A stretch of 64,000 nt of DNA from Chryseobacterium sp. YIM B08800 (GTDB taxonomy: Bacteria > Bacteroidota > Bacteroidia > Flavobacteriales > Weeksellaceae): assembly GCF_026163565.1 (NCBI RefSeq), contig NZ_JAPDKN010000019.1:84121-148120 (forward strand), read 5' to 3'. Both the position numbers and the translations under genes were made by a program. Under the pieces are notes generated by a model. It had not been told where the DNA came from and did not search any database. It was given only the letters and a program-made list of their open reading frames with translations. The first letter of the stretch is position 1; every line of letters starts with the position of its first letter. This document shows, piece after piece, positions 37,618-46,883 of the stretch.

Positions 37618-39261
37618 ATGAAATACGTCTTACTTACGCTCATTTCAGCGATGTTGTTATCGGTTTCTTGGCCGACTTACGGAGTTCCGTTTTTTATATT
37701 CTTTGCCCTCGTTCCACTTTTGATGATGGAACATGGCGTTTCTAAATTTTCAAATTACAGTAGAAAAAGCTGGGTTGTTTTCGGTCTTTCTTATTTGTGT
37801 TTTGTGATTTGGAATGTAGTTACCACAGGCTGGCTGTACGGATCAAAAAATCCGGATGGAAGTCATTCGATGATGGCGGTTCTATTTCCGGTTTTAGTCA
37901 ATTCTTTTTTATATTCACTCGTTTTTCAATGCTATCATTGGTATAAAAACGCACAGGGAACGTATTGGGGAATGGCTTTTTTAGTAGCAATATGGATGAG
38001 CTTTGAAAAATTTCATCTCAATTGGGAATTAACGTGGCCTTGGTTGAATCTTGGAAATGCTTTTTCAGATTACCCGAAACTGATCCAATGGTATGATACT
38101 TTGGGATCAACCGGTGGAAGCTTTTGGATCTTATTGGTCAATTTACTCATATTTTACACCATCAGAATTTGGGAAGCCGGAAGAAAAAGAAAAGATTTAA
38201 TTATTAATGTTTCTGCAACGGTACTTTTGATCGGTCTTCCGATGATCATTTCATTAATAAAATTCAATAGTTTTAATGAAAAACCAATTGGTGAGGTCAG
38301 CGTTTTAATGTTGCAACCGGATCTTGATCCTTACAACGAAAAATATTCTAAAGACAGCATTACTATTCAGAACGATCTTTTAACTTTAGCCGAAAACAAC
38401 ACCAAAGGAAAAATTGATTATTACATTGCTCCCGAAACAGCACTTCCGGGAAGAGGTTCTATTTCTGAAACCGCTTTTGAAAAAAGTGAACTGTTAAATA
38501 ATGTAAAAGGTTTTCTTGCAAAACATCCAGGTTCTGTTTTTACAACAGGAATTTCTTCGCACAAATATTTTTTAGATAAAAATACGGCTCCATCAAATGC
38601 TTATCAGATTAATGACCGAGTTTGGGTAGAAAGTTACAATTCTGCGGTGCAGATTATTCCAAATCAAAAAGTTGAAGTTTACCATAAAGGAAAGCTTGTT
38701 CCGGGTGTTGAGATTTTTCCTTACATGAGTGTTTTCAAGCCTCTTTTAGGTGATGCAATGATTAATTTGGGAGGAACGGTTGCTTCTTTGGGAACCGATA
38801 AAGAAAGAATTGCATTTTCAAATCCTTACAATAAAGGAAAAATTGCACCGATCATTTGTTATGAAAGTATTTATGGTGAATTTGTAACTGATTATGTAAA
38901 AAAAGGAGCCAATTTTCTTGGAATTATGACCAATGATTCTTGGTGGGGTGTTACAGAAGGACACAAACAGCTGCTTTCTTACGCAAGAATGAGAGCCATC
39001 GAAACCCGAAGAGAAATTGTACGAGCAGCAAACAGCGGAATTTCTGCGCATATTAATGCTAAAGGTGAAATCTTAGAAGACACTTTCTATGGAGATCAGA
39101 CAACTTTATTCACTAAAGTTAATCTTTATGAGGGCGAAACATTTTATGTAAGAACAGGAGATTTTCTTTCCCGAATTTCTATTTTCGCTTTTGGATTTTT
39201 ACTGTTTTATTTTTTAATTAAATGGTTTCAGAATAAAATGAAGAAAGAAAACAAAAAGTAA
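37618..39261 (+). CDS. lnt: Apolipoprotein N-acyltransferase
   Basis: Adds the third acyl chain to lipoproteins at the inner membrane. 547 residues: N-terminal membrane part with several spans (about 1-215), then a nitrilase-type periplasmic domain. The catalytic triad is visible: Glu273 in APETALPG, a Lys of HKGKLVPGVE (357 or 359), Cys414 in PIICYESIYG. A final membrane segment (ISIFAFGFLLFYFLI) precedes the basic tail. Fits the number of lipoproteins encoded nearby. Confidence 0.97.
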   Translation: MKYVLLTLISAMLLSVSWPTYGVPFFIFFALVPLLMMEHGVSKFSNYSRKSWVVFGLSYLCFVIWNVVTTGWLYGSKNPDGSHSMMAVLFPVLVNSFLYSLVFQCYHWYKNAQGTYWGMAFLVAIWMSFEKFHLNWELTWPWLNLGNAFSDYPKLIQWYDTLGSTGGSFWILLVNLLIFYTIRIWEAGRKRKDLIINVSATVLLIGLPMIISLIKFNSFNEKPIGEVSVLMLQPDLDPYNEKYSKDSITIQNDLLTLAENNTKGKIDYYIAPETALPGRGSISETAFEKSELLNNVKGFLAKHPGSVFTTGISSHKYFLDKNTAPSNAYQINDRVWVESYNSAVQIIPNQKVEVYHKGKLVPGVEIFPYMSVFKPLLGDAMINLGGTVASLGTDKERIAFSNPYNKGKIAPIICYESIYGEFVTDYVKKGANFLGIMTNDSWWGVTEGHKQLLSYARMRAIETRREIVRAANSGISAHINAKGEILEDTFYGDQTTLFTKVNLYEGETFYVRTGDFLSRISIFAFGFLLFYFLIKWFQNKMKKENKK

Positions 39262-39348
39262 ATTTTAAGATTTAGATTTTAAGCCACAAAAGACACTAAA
39301 GATTTTAAGTTGTTATAAAGTCTACAAAAGATCACAAAATTACAGATA

Positions 39349-39374
39349 AAAACCAGCCTTTTTCGGCTGGTTTT
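39349..39374. terminator. Bidirectional terminator between lnt and the FG-GAP protein
   Basis: A perfect 10-bp stem, AAAACCAGCC (39349-39358) with GGCTGGTTTT (39365-39374), and a short loop. It is shared by two convergent genes and has A and T runs on the two sides. Confidence 0.85.
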
Positions 39375-39417
39375 CTCAGTTTAATTTAAGTTTAAAAAAT
39401 CAAATTCAAACTACTAT

Positions 39418-41130
39418 TTACTTGATCATTAGTTTTTGGATCACCCAGTTGTTGTTAATTTTAATTTTCAGAATATACATTCCTTTTGGAAGATCAGAAA
39501 CGGTTACCGACTGATCACTGTTGAGCTGTACATTTAGTTTTTTTCCATCCATTGAATACATTTCCACCGCAGTTGCTTTTTCACCTTTAATAAATACCTT
39601 TTCAGAAGCCGGATTTGGATAGATCGATAGTTTTGTTTTCGCCGAAAAATCATTCACACCTAATGTATTTTCCACCGACGGATCAGAATACACTTTTGAT
39701 GCATCAATCGCTCTTACGCTCCAATATACCTGCTGAATAGAAGGATCAAGCGTCAAAAACCAAGAAGGTGTTGTTACAATATACTTTGCCACATCTTGTG
39801 TTCCAGGAGTGGTTCCTACTTTAATTTCGTACTGTAAAGCATTGACCGGAGTTTTATCATCCGTTGCGCCGCTCCATGTAAAATTGAATGTATTTCCGTT
39901 TTTGTTTAAATGTAAATTGGTTGGAGCAGTTGGTTTTAAATTGGTTATCGTAGACGTATTTTTATAAAGTTTGGTAAATGAATTTAAATCAGGATCAGTC
40001 CAATCGAAGCCCGTCATTAAAACATCCAAATGATTGTTTCCGTCGTAATCAAAAAGCCTTACATTTCCCGTTCCGCCAAGATTATACAAAGAAGTATTGG
40101 TTGCTTTTGTAAAAGATTGGGAAGCCGGATTGTAAAGGAAAACATTCACCGCTCCGTCATTATTTTTATCATCACCAATCACCACAAAATCGTAATATCC
40201 GTCATTATTAAGATCTCCAACATCAACACTTGAAGCAGAAAGCCCTTCTCCAGAAATTGCATGTGTTGTAAACTGTCCTGTTCCGTCATTCATAAAAACA
40301 CCAAGATATTCATCATAATTTTCATCCTGACCAATCGCTACCAAATCTAGAAAACCATCTGCATTGAAGTCTGCATACGCTAATTTCCCGCTTGCTAAAG
40401 GCAATAAAGTTTGAGATTCCTGAAGAGTACCATTCGAATTTAAATATACTTTAAAAACAGGATCTGTATCTTTATCATAACCGAAAATGACTACGTCCAA
40501 CAATTGATCGTTATTCAGATCTAAAACTTTGAAACTTCCGTTTTGAGTTCCGGGAAGCCATGATTGAGTTAATTGAAAACCATTACCCGAGTTTTTATAA
40601 AGACTTAAATCATATACAAAACCGGTTCCTTGCACATATTGAGGTCCGTTAATTGCATAATCCTGTTTTCCATCATGATTAAAATCAAAAACCTCGATAG
40701 AACCATAAACTTTTCCGGCAGTATCTTCTACTTTTGAAAAACCTGTTCCATTATTCAAGAAACGATAGTGTTTGTAATTTACAACATCCTGATAACTCAA
40801 ACCTGTAGACACAAGATCAAGCAAACCATCATTATTGTAATCTATAAATTTAATATCTCCTAAATGCGTAACATCTGCTCCTAAATCTCCATAAGCAGAA
40901 AAAGCACCGTTATTATTGATATAAGTTTCGTTAAAGGTAACATCTGCACTTCCATCTGCATCAATATCTATAGCACCATTATAAATAACATCAGGTTTTC
41001 CATCATTATTAAAATCTCCGATGTCGCTGGATCCGTAAAAGAAATTTTTTATATTGGTAGAAACTTCAGAAAAAGTTTGAGACTGAAACATCATTGGAAT
41101 AAAAAAAGCAAAAACATACAACTTTTTCAT
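39418..41130 (-). CDS. Secreted FG-GAP/VCBS-repeat protein with T9SS sorting domain
   Basis: 570 residues. Signal peptide ends FQSQTFSE. About six copies of an FG-GAP-like repeat with the calcium-binding pattern DxNxDGxxD follow, for example DFNNDGKPDVIY, DYNNDGLLDLVS, DLNNDQLLDVVI, DFNADGFLDLVA, DLNNDGYYDFVV. Then a fibronectin-like module (LKPTAPTNLHLNKNG) and a T9SS type A sorting signal near 490-570 (KLSIYPNPASEKVFIKG, LPKGMYILKIK). It is probably a cell-surface or secreted adhesion protein. An ATG at 41172 lies upstream in frame, but the signal peptide starts at 41130. Confidence 0.88.
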   Translation of the reverse strand: MKKLYVFAFFIPMMFQSQTFSEVSTNIKNFFYGSSDIGDFNNDGKPDVIYNGAIDIDADGSADVTFNETYINNNGAFSAYGDLGADVTHLGDIKFIDYNNDGLLDLVSTGLSYQDVVNYKHYRFLNNGTGFSKVEDTAGKVYGSIEVFDFNHDGKQDYAINGPQYVQGTGFVYDLSLYKNSGNGFQLTQSWLPGTQNGSFKVLDLNNDQLLDVVIFGYDKDTDPVFKVYLNSNGTLQESQTLLPLASGKLAYADFNADGFLDLVAIGQDENYDEYLGVFMNDGTGQFTTHAISGEGLSASSVDVGDLNNDGYYDFVVIGDDKNNDGAVNVFLYNPASQSFTKATNTSLYNLGGTGNVRLFDYDGNNHLDVLMTGFDWTDPDLNSFTKLYKNTSTITNLKPTAPTNLHLNKNGNTFNFTWSGATDDKTPVNALQYEIKVGTTPGTQDVAKYIVTTPSWFLTLDPSIQQVYWSVRAIDASKVYSDPSVENTLGVNDFSAKTKLSIYPNPASEKVFIKGEKATAVEMYSMDGKKLNVQLNSDQSVTVSDLPKGMYILKIKINNNWVIQKLMIK

Positions 41131-41301
41131 TTTGTTTTTATTTAGATTAATTAAAAACAAAGATAATATCAAATATTATTTCAGCGTTCAAATTGAGACT
41201 GATATTTATCACATACCCACAATCGAGAGACTTTAAAGAACGCAAATGAATTGGTAAGTCATTAAAAATGATAAATATTTATTATAAAATTTATACAAAA
41301 G

Positions 41302-41333
41302 TTTGTCTATCTAAAAAAATCTTCGTTATTTTG
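41302..41333 (+). promoter_or_regulatory. Promoter of the ribosomal-protein operon
   Basis: TTTG (41302-41305), a 20-nt spacer and TTATTTTG (41326-41333, one base off the -7 consensus) precede rpmB by 36 nt, giving a short leader before the ATG at 41370. Confidence 0.5.
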
Positions 41334-41369
41334 CAACCTCAAATATTATACAAATAAGAACATCGAGAT

Positions 41370-41612
41370 ATGTCAAGAATTTGCCAGATAACAGGAAAGC
41401 GTGCAATGGTTGGTAACAACGTTTCTCACGCTAATAACAAAACGAAGCGTCGTTTTGAAATTAACTTATTGGAGAAGAAATTTTACCTTCCAGAGCAAGA
41501 TAAGCACGTTACTTTAAAAGTTTCAGCTCATGGATTGAGAGTAATTAACAAGATTGGAATCGAAGAGGCTATCGAAAGAGGCATCAGAGGAGGATTGATT
41601 AAAAAGAACTAA
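41370..41612 (+). CDS. rpmB: 50S ribosomal protein L28
   Basis: 80 residues. The start [33 protein letters not shown] is the family signature (given in part: [17 protein letters not shown]). It is part of the large ribosomal subunit. First gene of rpmB-rpmG-DUF4295, a common Bacteroidetes order. Confidence 0.98.
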   Translation: MSRICQITGKRAMVGNNVSHANNKTKRRFEINLLEKKFYLPEQDKHVTLKVSAHGLRVINKIGIEEAIERGIRGGLIKKN

Positions 41613-41615
41613 ATC

Positions 41616-41798
41616 ATGGCAAAAAAAGGAAACAGAGTTCAAGTAATTCTTGAATGCACAGAGCACAAAGAAAGCGGTATGCCAGGAATGTCTAGATACA
41701 TTTCTACAAAAAACAAAAAGAACACTACAGAAAGATTGGAATTGAAAAAATACAATCCTGTTCTTAAGAGATCTACCCTTCACAAAGAAATCAAGTAA
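41616..41798 (+). CDS. rpmG: 50S ribosomal protein L33
   Basis: 60 residues. [12 protein letters not shown] and [13 protein letters not shown] match L33. Only one Cys is seen (ECTEH), so this appears to be the form without the four-Cys zinc ribbon. It starts 3 bp after the rpmB stop. Confidence 0.97.
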   Translation: MAKKGNRVQVILECTEHKESGMPGMSRYISTKNKKNTTERLELKKYNPVLKRSTLHKEIK

Positions 41799-41817
41799 TT
41801 TATAAATATAATTTACC

Positions 41818-41970
41818 ATGGCAAAGAAAGTAGTAGCAACCCTACAAAGCGGACAGTCAAAAAAAATGACTAAAGTCGTGAAAATGGTGAAGTCTTCTAA
41901 ATCAGGAGCTTACGTTTTCGAAGAAAAAGTAATGAATGCAGACGAAGTTGACGGTTATTTGAAAAAATAA
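41818..41970 (+). CDS. DUF4295 small basic protein
   Basis: 50 residues starting MAKKVVATLQSGQSKKMTKV and ending DEVDGYLKK. Short, very basic, Bacteroidetes-restricted, and found just after rpmG as here; the likely role is as an auxiliary ribosomal or RNA-binding protein. It follows rpmG by 19 bp and ends just before a terminator. Confidence 0.85.
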   Translation: MAKKVVATLQSGQSKKMTKVVKMVKSSKSGAYVFEEKVMNADEVDGYLKK

Positions 41971-41993
41971 TCCAGAACTTTATTTACAATACA

Positions 41994-42020
41994 AAAACTA
42001 CTCATATTTTGGGTAGTTTT
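41994..42020 (+). terminator. Terminator of the rpmB-rpmG-DUF4295 operon
   Basis: AAAACTAC (41994-42001) pairs with GTAGTTTT (42013-42020), then T run. The ftsY -7 element begins only 6 bp later. Confidence 0.8.
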
Positions 42021-42025
42021 TTTGT

Positions 42026-42033
42026 TATCTTTG
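42026..42033 (+). promoter_or_regulatory. -7 promoter element of ftsY
   Basis: TATCTTTG matches TAnnTTTG. It lies 123 bp before the ftsY ATG; a palindromic repeat fills most of the leader. Confidence 0.55.
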
Positions 42034-42043
42034 CTTTTCTAAG

Positions 42044-42131
42044 CAGGAAGCCAGATGTTGGAAGCTGGATGTTTACAATTATAATATTTTATTTTGTAAG
42101 CATCCGGCTTCCTGCACCCAGCTTCCAACAT
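42044..42131. repeat. Compound inverted repeat of GGAAGCCAGATG words in the ftsY leader
   Basis: The left side has GCAGGAAGCCAGATG and TTGGAAGCTGGATG; the right side has CATCCGGCTTCCTGC and CAGCTTCCAACAT. Left copies can pair with either right copy, so alternative hairpins are possible. The centre adds a small TTACAA/TTGTAA stem. Related arms flank the gap before comF (5539-5730). Confidence 0.75.
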
Positions 42132-42156
42132 TAATTAAAATTCCGAAATTCATACA

Positions 42157-43110
42157 ATGAGTTGGTTTAAAAATATTTTCAAAAAAGAAGAAAAAGAAAC
42201 TTTAGACAAAGGTTTGGAAAAATCGAATCAGGGTTTCTTTGAAAAAATGACTAAAGCCGTAGTCGGCAAAAGCAAAGTAGATGACGAAGTTCTGGATGAT
42301 CTGGAGGAAATACTGATTGCTTCAGACGTTGGCGCTTCTACAACCATCAAAATCATTGAGAGAATTGAAGAACGTGTTGCCAGAGACAAATATGTTGGTG
42401 TAAATGAACTCGACAAAATTCTACGTGAAGAAATCTCCGGACTTCTTTTAGAAAATCCTCATGCAGGAAGTGGAAACATTGACACAAGTAAAAAACCATA
42501 TGTTATTATGGTTGTCGGTGTAAACGGTGTTGGAAAAACCACCACTATCGGAAAATTGGCACATCTGTTTAAATCTGAAGGTAAAAAAGTAGTTTTAGGA
42601 GCTGCAGATACGTTCAGAGCTGCAGCAGTAGATCAATTGGTTATCTGGAGTGAAAGAGTGGGTGTTCCTATCGTAAAACAGGAAATGGGATCAGACCCGG
42701 CTTCTGTAGCTTTCGACACTGTACAAAGTGCTGTTGCTCAGAATGCCGACGTTGTTATTATTGACACCGCAGGAAGGCTTCACAATAAAATTAATTTGAT
42801 GAATGAGCTTTCTAAAATCAAGAGAGTGATGCAAAAGGTTATTCCAGATGCTCCACACGAGATTTTACTGGTTCTTGATGGTTCTACAGGTCAAAATGCT
42901 TTTGAACAGGCAAAACAATTTACAGCAGCTACTGAAGTAAATGCTTTGGCGGTAACAAAATTAGACGGAACCGCAAAAGGTGGTGTTGTAATTGGTATTT
43001 CAGATCAGTTTCAGATTCCGGTAAAATATATTGGTGTTGGAGAAAAAATGCAAGATCTTCAACTTTTTAATGGTACAGAGTTTGTAGATTCGTTCTTCAA
43101 GAAGAGATAA
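42157..43110 (+). CDS. ftsY: Signal recognition particle receptor FtsY
   Basis: GTPase receptor that docks SRP-ribosome complexes at the membrane. 317 residues, without the long acidic N-terminal A domain of E. coli. P-loop GVNGVGKTTT at 121-130, DTFRAAAVDQL, DTAGRLHN, and TKLDGTAKGG are all in order. The long leader of 123 nt carries a palindromic repeat. Confidence 0.98.
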   Translation: MSWFKNIFKKEEKETLDKGLEKSNQGFFEKMTKAVVGKSKVDDEVLDDLEEILIASDVGASTTIKIIERIEERVARDKYVGVNELDKILREEISGLLLENPHAGSGNIDTSKKPYVIMVVGVNGVGKTTTIGKLAHLFKSEGKKVVLGAADTFRAAAVDQLVIWSERVGVPIVKQEMGSDPASVAFDTVQSAVAQNADVVIIDTAGRLHNKINLMNELSKIKRVMQKVIPDAPHEILLVLDGSTGQNAFEQAKQFTAATEVNALAVTKLDGTAKGGVVIGISDQFQIPVKYIGVGEKMQDLQLFNGTEFVDSFFKKR

Positions 43111-43164
43111 ATTCTTTTTTTGAAACAAATCAAACAAACTTATTAACATTAAAAAATTATTACT

Positions 43165-43434
43165 ATGTGGACATTTATTCTTTGGATCATCTTCGGATTG
43201 ATTGTAGGTGCAATTGCAAAAATGATTATGCCTGGAAAACAAAATATGGGTTGGTTAACGACTAGTATTTTGGGAATAGTGGGAGCTTTCGTCGGTGGTT
43301 TTATTGCTAATACCATATTTGGCGGAGGTGGCGCAAATGATGAAAGAATGTTTCATTTTTGGCCATTAGTTTTCTCAGTAGGCGGTGCTCTTGTTGTTCT
43401 TTGGATTTACGGAATGTTGACAAAGAAGAATTAA
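43165..43434 (+). CDS. GlsB/YeaQ/YmgE-family small membrane protein
   Basis: 89 residues. Three membrane segments with glycine-rich spacing: WTFILWIIFGLIVGAIAKMIMPG, TSILGIVGAFVGGFIANTIFGG and a C-terminal FWPLVFSVGGALVVLWIYG. The family is linked to stress response, but the mechanism is unknown. It is followed by a strong terminator. Confidence 0.9.
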   Translation: MWTFILWIIFGLIVGAIAKMIMPGKQNMGWLTTSILGIVGAFVGGFIANTIFGGGGANDERMFHFWPLVFSVGGALVVLWIYGMLTKKN

Positions 43435-43453
43435 AACATTTAGATAAAAAAAC

Positions 43454-43488
43454 AAAATCCCGATTTGAAAATTTCAAATCGGGATTTT
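43454..43488. terminator. Strong bidirectional terminator between the GlsB-like gene and sppA
   Basis: Arms of 17 nt (43454-43470 and 43472-43488, AAAATCCCGATTTGAAA and its complement) with T runs on both sides. It serves the convergent genes. Confidence 0.9.
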
Positions 43489-43512
43489 TTATGAACAATA
43501 TAATTTAATAAT

Positions 43513-45267
43513 TTAGTTTATTTTGATTCTGTAAGGCATTTCCATTTTCACCTCAGATTTTAATTTCTCGCTGGTAAGCTGTTCTAAAATCTCATAGTTT
43601 GCTTTCCCAATTTTATTTTTGATTACTCTTGCAGAAATATCGTCTTCATTTAAATCTTCAAAGATCTGTTCAAATGCAGTCATCTTTTTAGGATAAGACG
43701 CAACGTTGTAAGATTTCAGATTTGCTTTTTGTGCAGCAAATTTTACGGCATCATTTAAAGTTCCCAATTCGTCTACCAAACCGATTTGTTTTGCACGAAC
43801 TCCACTCCAAACTCTTCCGCCTCCGATGTTATCAATCTGCTCGAAAGTCTGTTTTCTGTTTTGAGTTACAAAATGTACAAATCTTTTATAAGTTCCTTCC
43901 ACGCTTCTCGTCATTAAATTCACTCCATAAGGTGTAAGACCGTGCAATGAAGAATAATAAGCCGAGTTGGCATTGGTTGCAACAATATCAGAACGCACTC
44001 CGTTTTTATTGGCAATATCTTTAAAGTAAGGCAACACCCCGAAAACTCCGATAGATCCTGTTAAAGTATTTGGTTCAGAATAAATTTTATCAGCTCCCAT
44101 TGCAATATAATAACCACCTGAAGCAGCATAATCACCAAAAGAAACAACAAGAGGTTTTGTTTTCTTCAACTGCTGAAGTTCAAATAAAATCTCATCAGAA
44201 GCATTTGCGCTTCCTCCCGGAGAATTAATTCTTAAAACTACCGCTTTTACTTTTTTGTCTTCCTGAAGTTCTTTAATATACTTGATGTACTTTTCAGAAT
44301 AAATTTCATTGTATTCATCACCACTATTAATAGAACCTGATGCGTATAAAACTGCTACTTTTTCTCCTGAGCTATCTTTATCTTTAAATGAATCGATATA
44401 TTTTTGTAGCGAAACTTTGTTTAGTTTATCTTTTTCAGCAAGACTTAGCTTTGTTCTGATTAATTGGTCGTACTCAGTTTTTTGAATCAGCTTATCTGCC
44501 AATTTATATTTTACACTTAAATCAGGAATCATTCCGTATAAACTGTCTACAACTGTTTTGAATTCTTCAGCTTTCATTTTTCTTGAAGCTGCCATTTTAG
44601 ATGAAGTATTACCCCAAATATCATTTAATAAGGTGCTCAACTGCTCCTGATTTTCCGGAGAAATATCATTTCTTAAGAATGGCTCTACAGCAGATTTAAA
44701 CTTACCATGACGGATTACTTCAATCCCGATTCCATATTTTTCGGCAAAATCTTTAAAGAAAGTAACTTCTGTAGCCAAACCTTTAAGCTCAATTCCACCA
44801 GACGGATTTAAATAATACTGGTCTGCAACAGAACCTAAATAATAAGAAGCCTGTGAAACTGCATTTCCGTAAGCGTACACAAATTTTCCGCTTTTTTTGA
44901 AATCTTCAATAGCATTTCTCAAATCATCAATCTGAGTAGTTCCGGCGTTAATATGGTCGGTTTCTATACTGATACCTTTAATATTATCATCTTCTTTCGC
45001 TTTATGAATAGCTTCCACAGCATCATAAATCAAAATATTCTGATTTTTATCTTTTATATTAAAAATACTTTGTTGCTCTTCTGTAGGACTATCAATAATA
45101 GAAGTCTTCAGATTAATAGTTAAAACAGAATTCTTTTTTACATCAACCGATTTCTCTCCACTCATTGAACTGACAGCAATCATGATAATAAAAAAGAAGA
45201 AAAACACGAAGCATAATATGACAATAGCCACTATATTTGCTAATACATTTTTAAAGAAACTCTTCAT
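43513..45267 (-). CDS. sppA: Signal peptide peptidase SppA (67K type)
   Basis: Membrane serine protease that degrades cleaved signal peptides. 584 residues, two tandem SppA domains. An N-terminal membrane segment (IVAIVILCFVFFFFFIIMIAV) is followed by KFKSAVEPF with the general-base Lys (about residue 191) in the N-domain and by DYAASGGYYIAMGAD with nucleophile Ser (about 383) in the C-domain, as in E. coli. The TTG at 45273 could extend it by two residues; ATG at 45265-45267 is preferred. The start lies only 18 bp from divergent folK. Confidence 0.95.
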   Translation of the reverse strand: MKSFFKNVLANIVAIVILCFVFFFFFIIMIAVSSMSGEKSVDVKKNSVLTINLKTSIIDSPTEEQQSIFNIKDKNQNILIYDAVEAIHKAKEDDNIKGISIETDHINAGTTQIDDLRNAIEDFKKSGKFVYAYGNAVSQASYYLGSVADQYYLNPSGGIELKGLATEVTFFKDFAEKYGIGIEVIRHGKFKSAVEPFLRNDISPENQEQLSTLLNDIWGNTSSKMAASRKMKAEEFKTVVDSLYGMIPDLSVKYKLADKLIQKTEYDQLIRTKLSLAEKDKLNKVSLQKYIDSFKDKDSSGEKVAVLYASGSINSGDEYNEIYSEKYIKYIKELQEDKKVKAVVLRINSPGGSANASDEILFELQQLKKTKPLVVSFGDYAASGGYYIAMGADKIYSEPNTLTGSIGVFGVLPYFKDIANKNGVRSDIVATNANSAYYSSLHGLTPYGVNLMTRSVEGTYKRFVHFVTQNRKQTFEQIDNIGGGRVWSGVRAKQIGLVDELGTLNDAVKFAAQKANLKSYNVASYPKKMTAFEQIFEDLNEDDISARVIKNKIGKANYEILEQLTSEKLKSEVKMEMPYRIKIN

Positions 45268-45285
45268 AAACAATCATTTTTCTAT

Positions 45286-45699
45286 ATGTCGCAACATAAG
45301 GTGGTTTTGTTACTAGGAAGTAACATTGGTAATCAAAAAAATAATATTGACCTGGCTTTAAGCAAAATAAGTGAAGCCTGTACAATATTAAAAAAAAGTG
45401 AATATTTGACTTCAGACCCTGTAGAATTTGTCAGTTCTAATATTTTTTGTAATATTGCAACAATAATATCTACTTACCTATCACCTATTCAACTGCTTGA
45501 TTATGTGAAAAAAATAGAAATTGAGATGGGCCGGCTTACAGATTCTTCAATTTCTAAAGTCTATACAGACAGAATAATCGATATTGATATTGTGAAGTAT
45601 GATGAGTTAAAATTTATATCAGAAAGGTTAGAAATCCCTCATAACAAACATCTTTTTGAAAGGGAATTTTCTCAGATATTATTAAAAGATTTTATTTAA
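45286..45699 (+). CDS. folK: Hydroxymethyldihydropteridine pyrophosphokinase (HPPK)
   Basis: Transfers pyrophosphate from ATP to 6-hydroxymethyl-dihydropterin in folate synthesis. 137 residues, a little short. VVLLLGSNIGNQKNNIDLAL opens the fold (GSNIG loop), and RIIDIDIVKYDELKF carries the metal-binding Asp pair (RxxDxD). IPHNKHLFEREF closes the domain. It has no other folate gene nearby. Start is 18 bp from divergent sppA, so the promoters must overlap coding sequence. Confidence 0.93.
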   Translation: MSQHKVVLLLGSNIGNQKNNIDLALSKISEACTILKKSEYLTSDPVEFVSSNIFCNIATIISTYLSPIQLLDYVKKIEIEMGRLTDSSISKVYTDRIIDIDIVKYDELKFISERLEIPHNKHLFEREFSQILLKDFI

Positions 45700-45724
45700 A
45701 AAAACAACACATAAAACATATTGT

Positions 45725-46834
45725 ATGAAATTAGGTTTATTATTATTGGCTGCTTTGCCTATTGCTACTTATGCTCAAGACAGTATTTCCATAAACTCTA
45801 CAAATGAGTACCCCAATACGTTTTCTTCTGGTTCCGCTAATGTTCAAAAATTTGACAATAAAGCAAGAAGATTCAACGATTGGTCTATTTCTGTGGGTGG
45901 AGGTGCTGCATTAATGATGAACTCAGACCTTACTTCTTTTTATGATAAAAAAGTAAACTGGGGATATAACAGCTACGTAAGTATAGACAAGCAAATCTCA
46001 CACACATTTGGGATAAGTATTGCTTACCAAAGAGGTGAAACAAATCAAAAAGGTATGCAGGATGGTACACGTGGGCAATTAGCCGGTGTAGGAGTCGCAA
46101 AAACAAAGTATAACCAAGTAGTCTTATTAGGAGATGTTAACTTTTCAAATATTTTGAGAAGAGTTGACAACCATTCACCTTATAGATGGGCTTTTCATGG
46201 TTATGGAGGAGTTGGCTTAATGAGCTTCAAAACATCTTTACATGATAATGATGAATTTAGATGGAGCAATTCACCAAGACGAGTACCATTATTTATAGAT
46301 CAAAAGCTTGATCTTAGCTCATTCTACTACCAATTTGGTGCAGGTTTGAAATATAAAGTCTCAAAACTTATAGATATCGAAGCCAGAGCAATGTATATTA
46401 TCAGTGGTGATGATGAATTTGACGGCGGTGGTTATGCAGGTCCTGCAGATTACGATCCTACCAGTGGTAATTCTAAGTATAACATGATTAATGATAAAAG
46501 ATCAGATAACATGTTAACCGTTAATTTAGGTGTATCATTTAAATTAGGAAAGCATATGTCTCATCTTGCTTGGCACGATCCTTTGCAAGAAGTTTATTAC
46601 AGAACGAATGTACTTGAAAGCACTGCCAACGAACTCGTTGTATGCGAAAAAGGAGACAATGATAATGATGGTGTTTGTGACGACTGGGACAGAGAACTAA
46701 ATACTCCTGCTGGAGCAAGAGTTGACGGTGCCGGTGTAGCATTGGATATGGATCTTGATGGTGTTATCGATTTATACGACAAATGCGTCACCGTTCCTGG
46801 ATCACCAGATAATAATGGTTGCCCTATCAATTAA
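45725..46834 (+). CDS. OmpA-type outer-membrane barrel protein lacking the OmpA C-terminal domain
   Basis: 369 residues. Signal peptide LLLLAALPIATYAQD. Beta-barrel part resembles its downstream neighbour in ways that point to duplication (YPNTFSSGSAN, FNDWSISVGGG, LLRRVDN, DDEFDGGG). Thrombospondin type 3 calcium repeats (DNDNDGVCDDWD, DLDGVIDLYDKC) follow. It ends at NNGCPIN, just where the neighbour goes on into the peptidoglycan-binding OmpA domain. So it is a truncated paralogue. Starts 25 bp behind folK. Confidence 0.88.
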   Translation: MKLGLLLLAALPIATYAQDSISINSTNEYPNTFSSGSANVQKFDNKARRFNDWSISVGGGAALMMNSDLTSFYDKKVNWGYNSYVSIDKQISHTFGISIAYQRGETNQKGMQDGTRGQLAGVGVAKTKYNQVVLLGDVNFSNILRRVDNHSPYRWAFHGYGGVGLMSFKTSLHDNDEFRWSNSPRRVPLFIDQKLDLSSFYYQFGAGLKYKVSKLIDIEARAMYIISGDDEFDGGGYAGPADYDPTSGNSKYNMINDKRSDNMLTVNLGVSFKLGKHMSHLAWHDPLQEVYYRTNVLESTANELVVCEKGDNDNDGVCDDWDRELNTPAGARVDGAGVALDMDLDGVIDLYDKCVTVPGSPDNNGCPIN

Positions 46835-46883
46835 GCTTACAATAAAATTCATTTAATTAACTAAATAAATAAAAATACATACT

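Noticed and set aside
42044..42131. Riboswitch in the ftsY leader
   Set aside because: The structure is made of a dispersed repeat found elsewhere (5539-5730), with no match to a known riboswitch motif.
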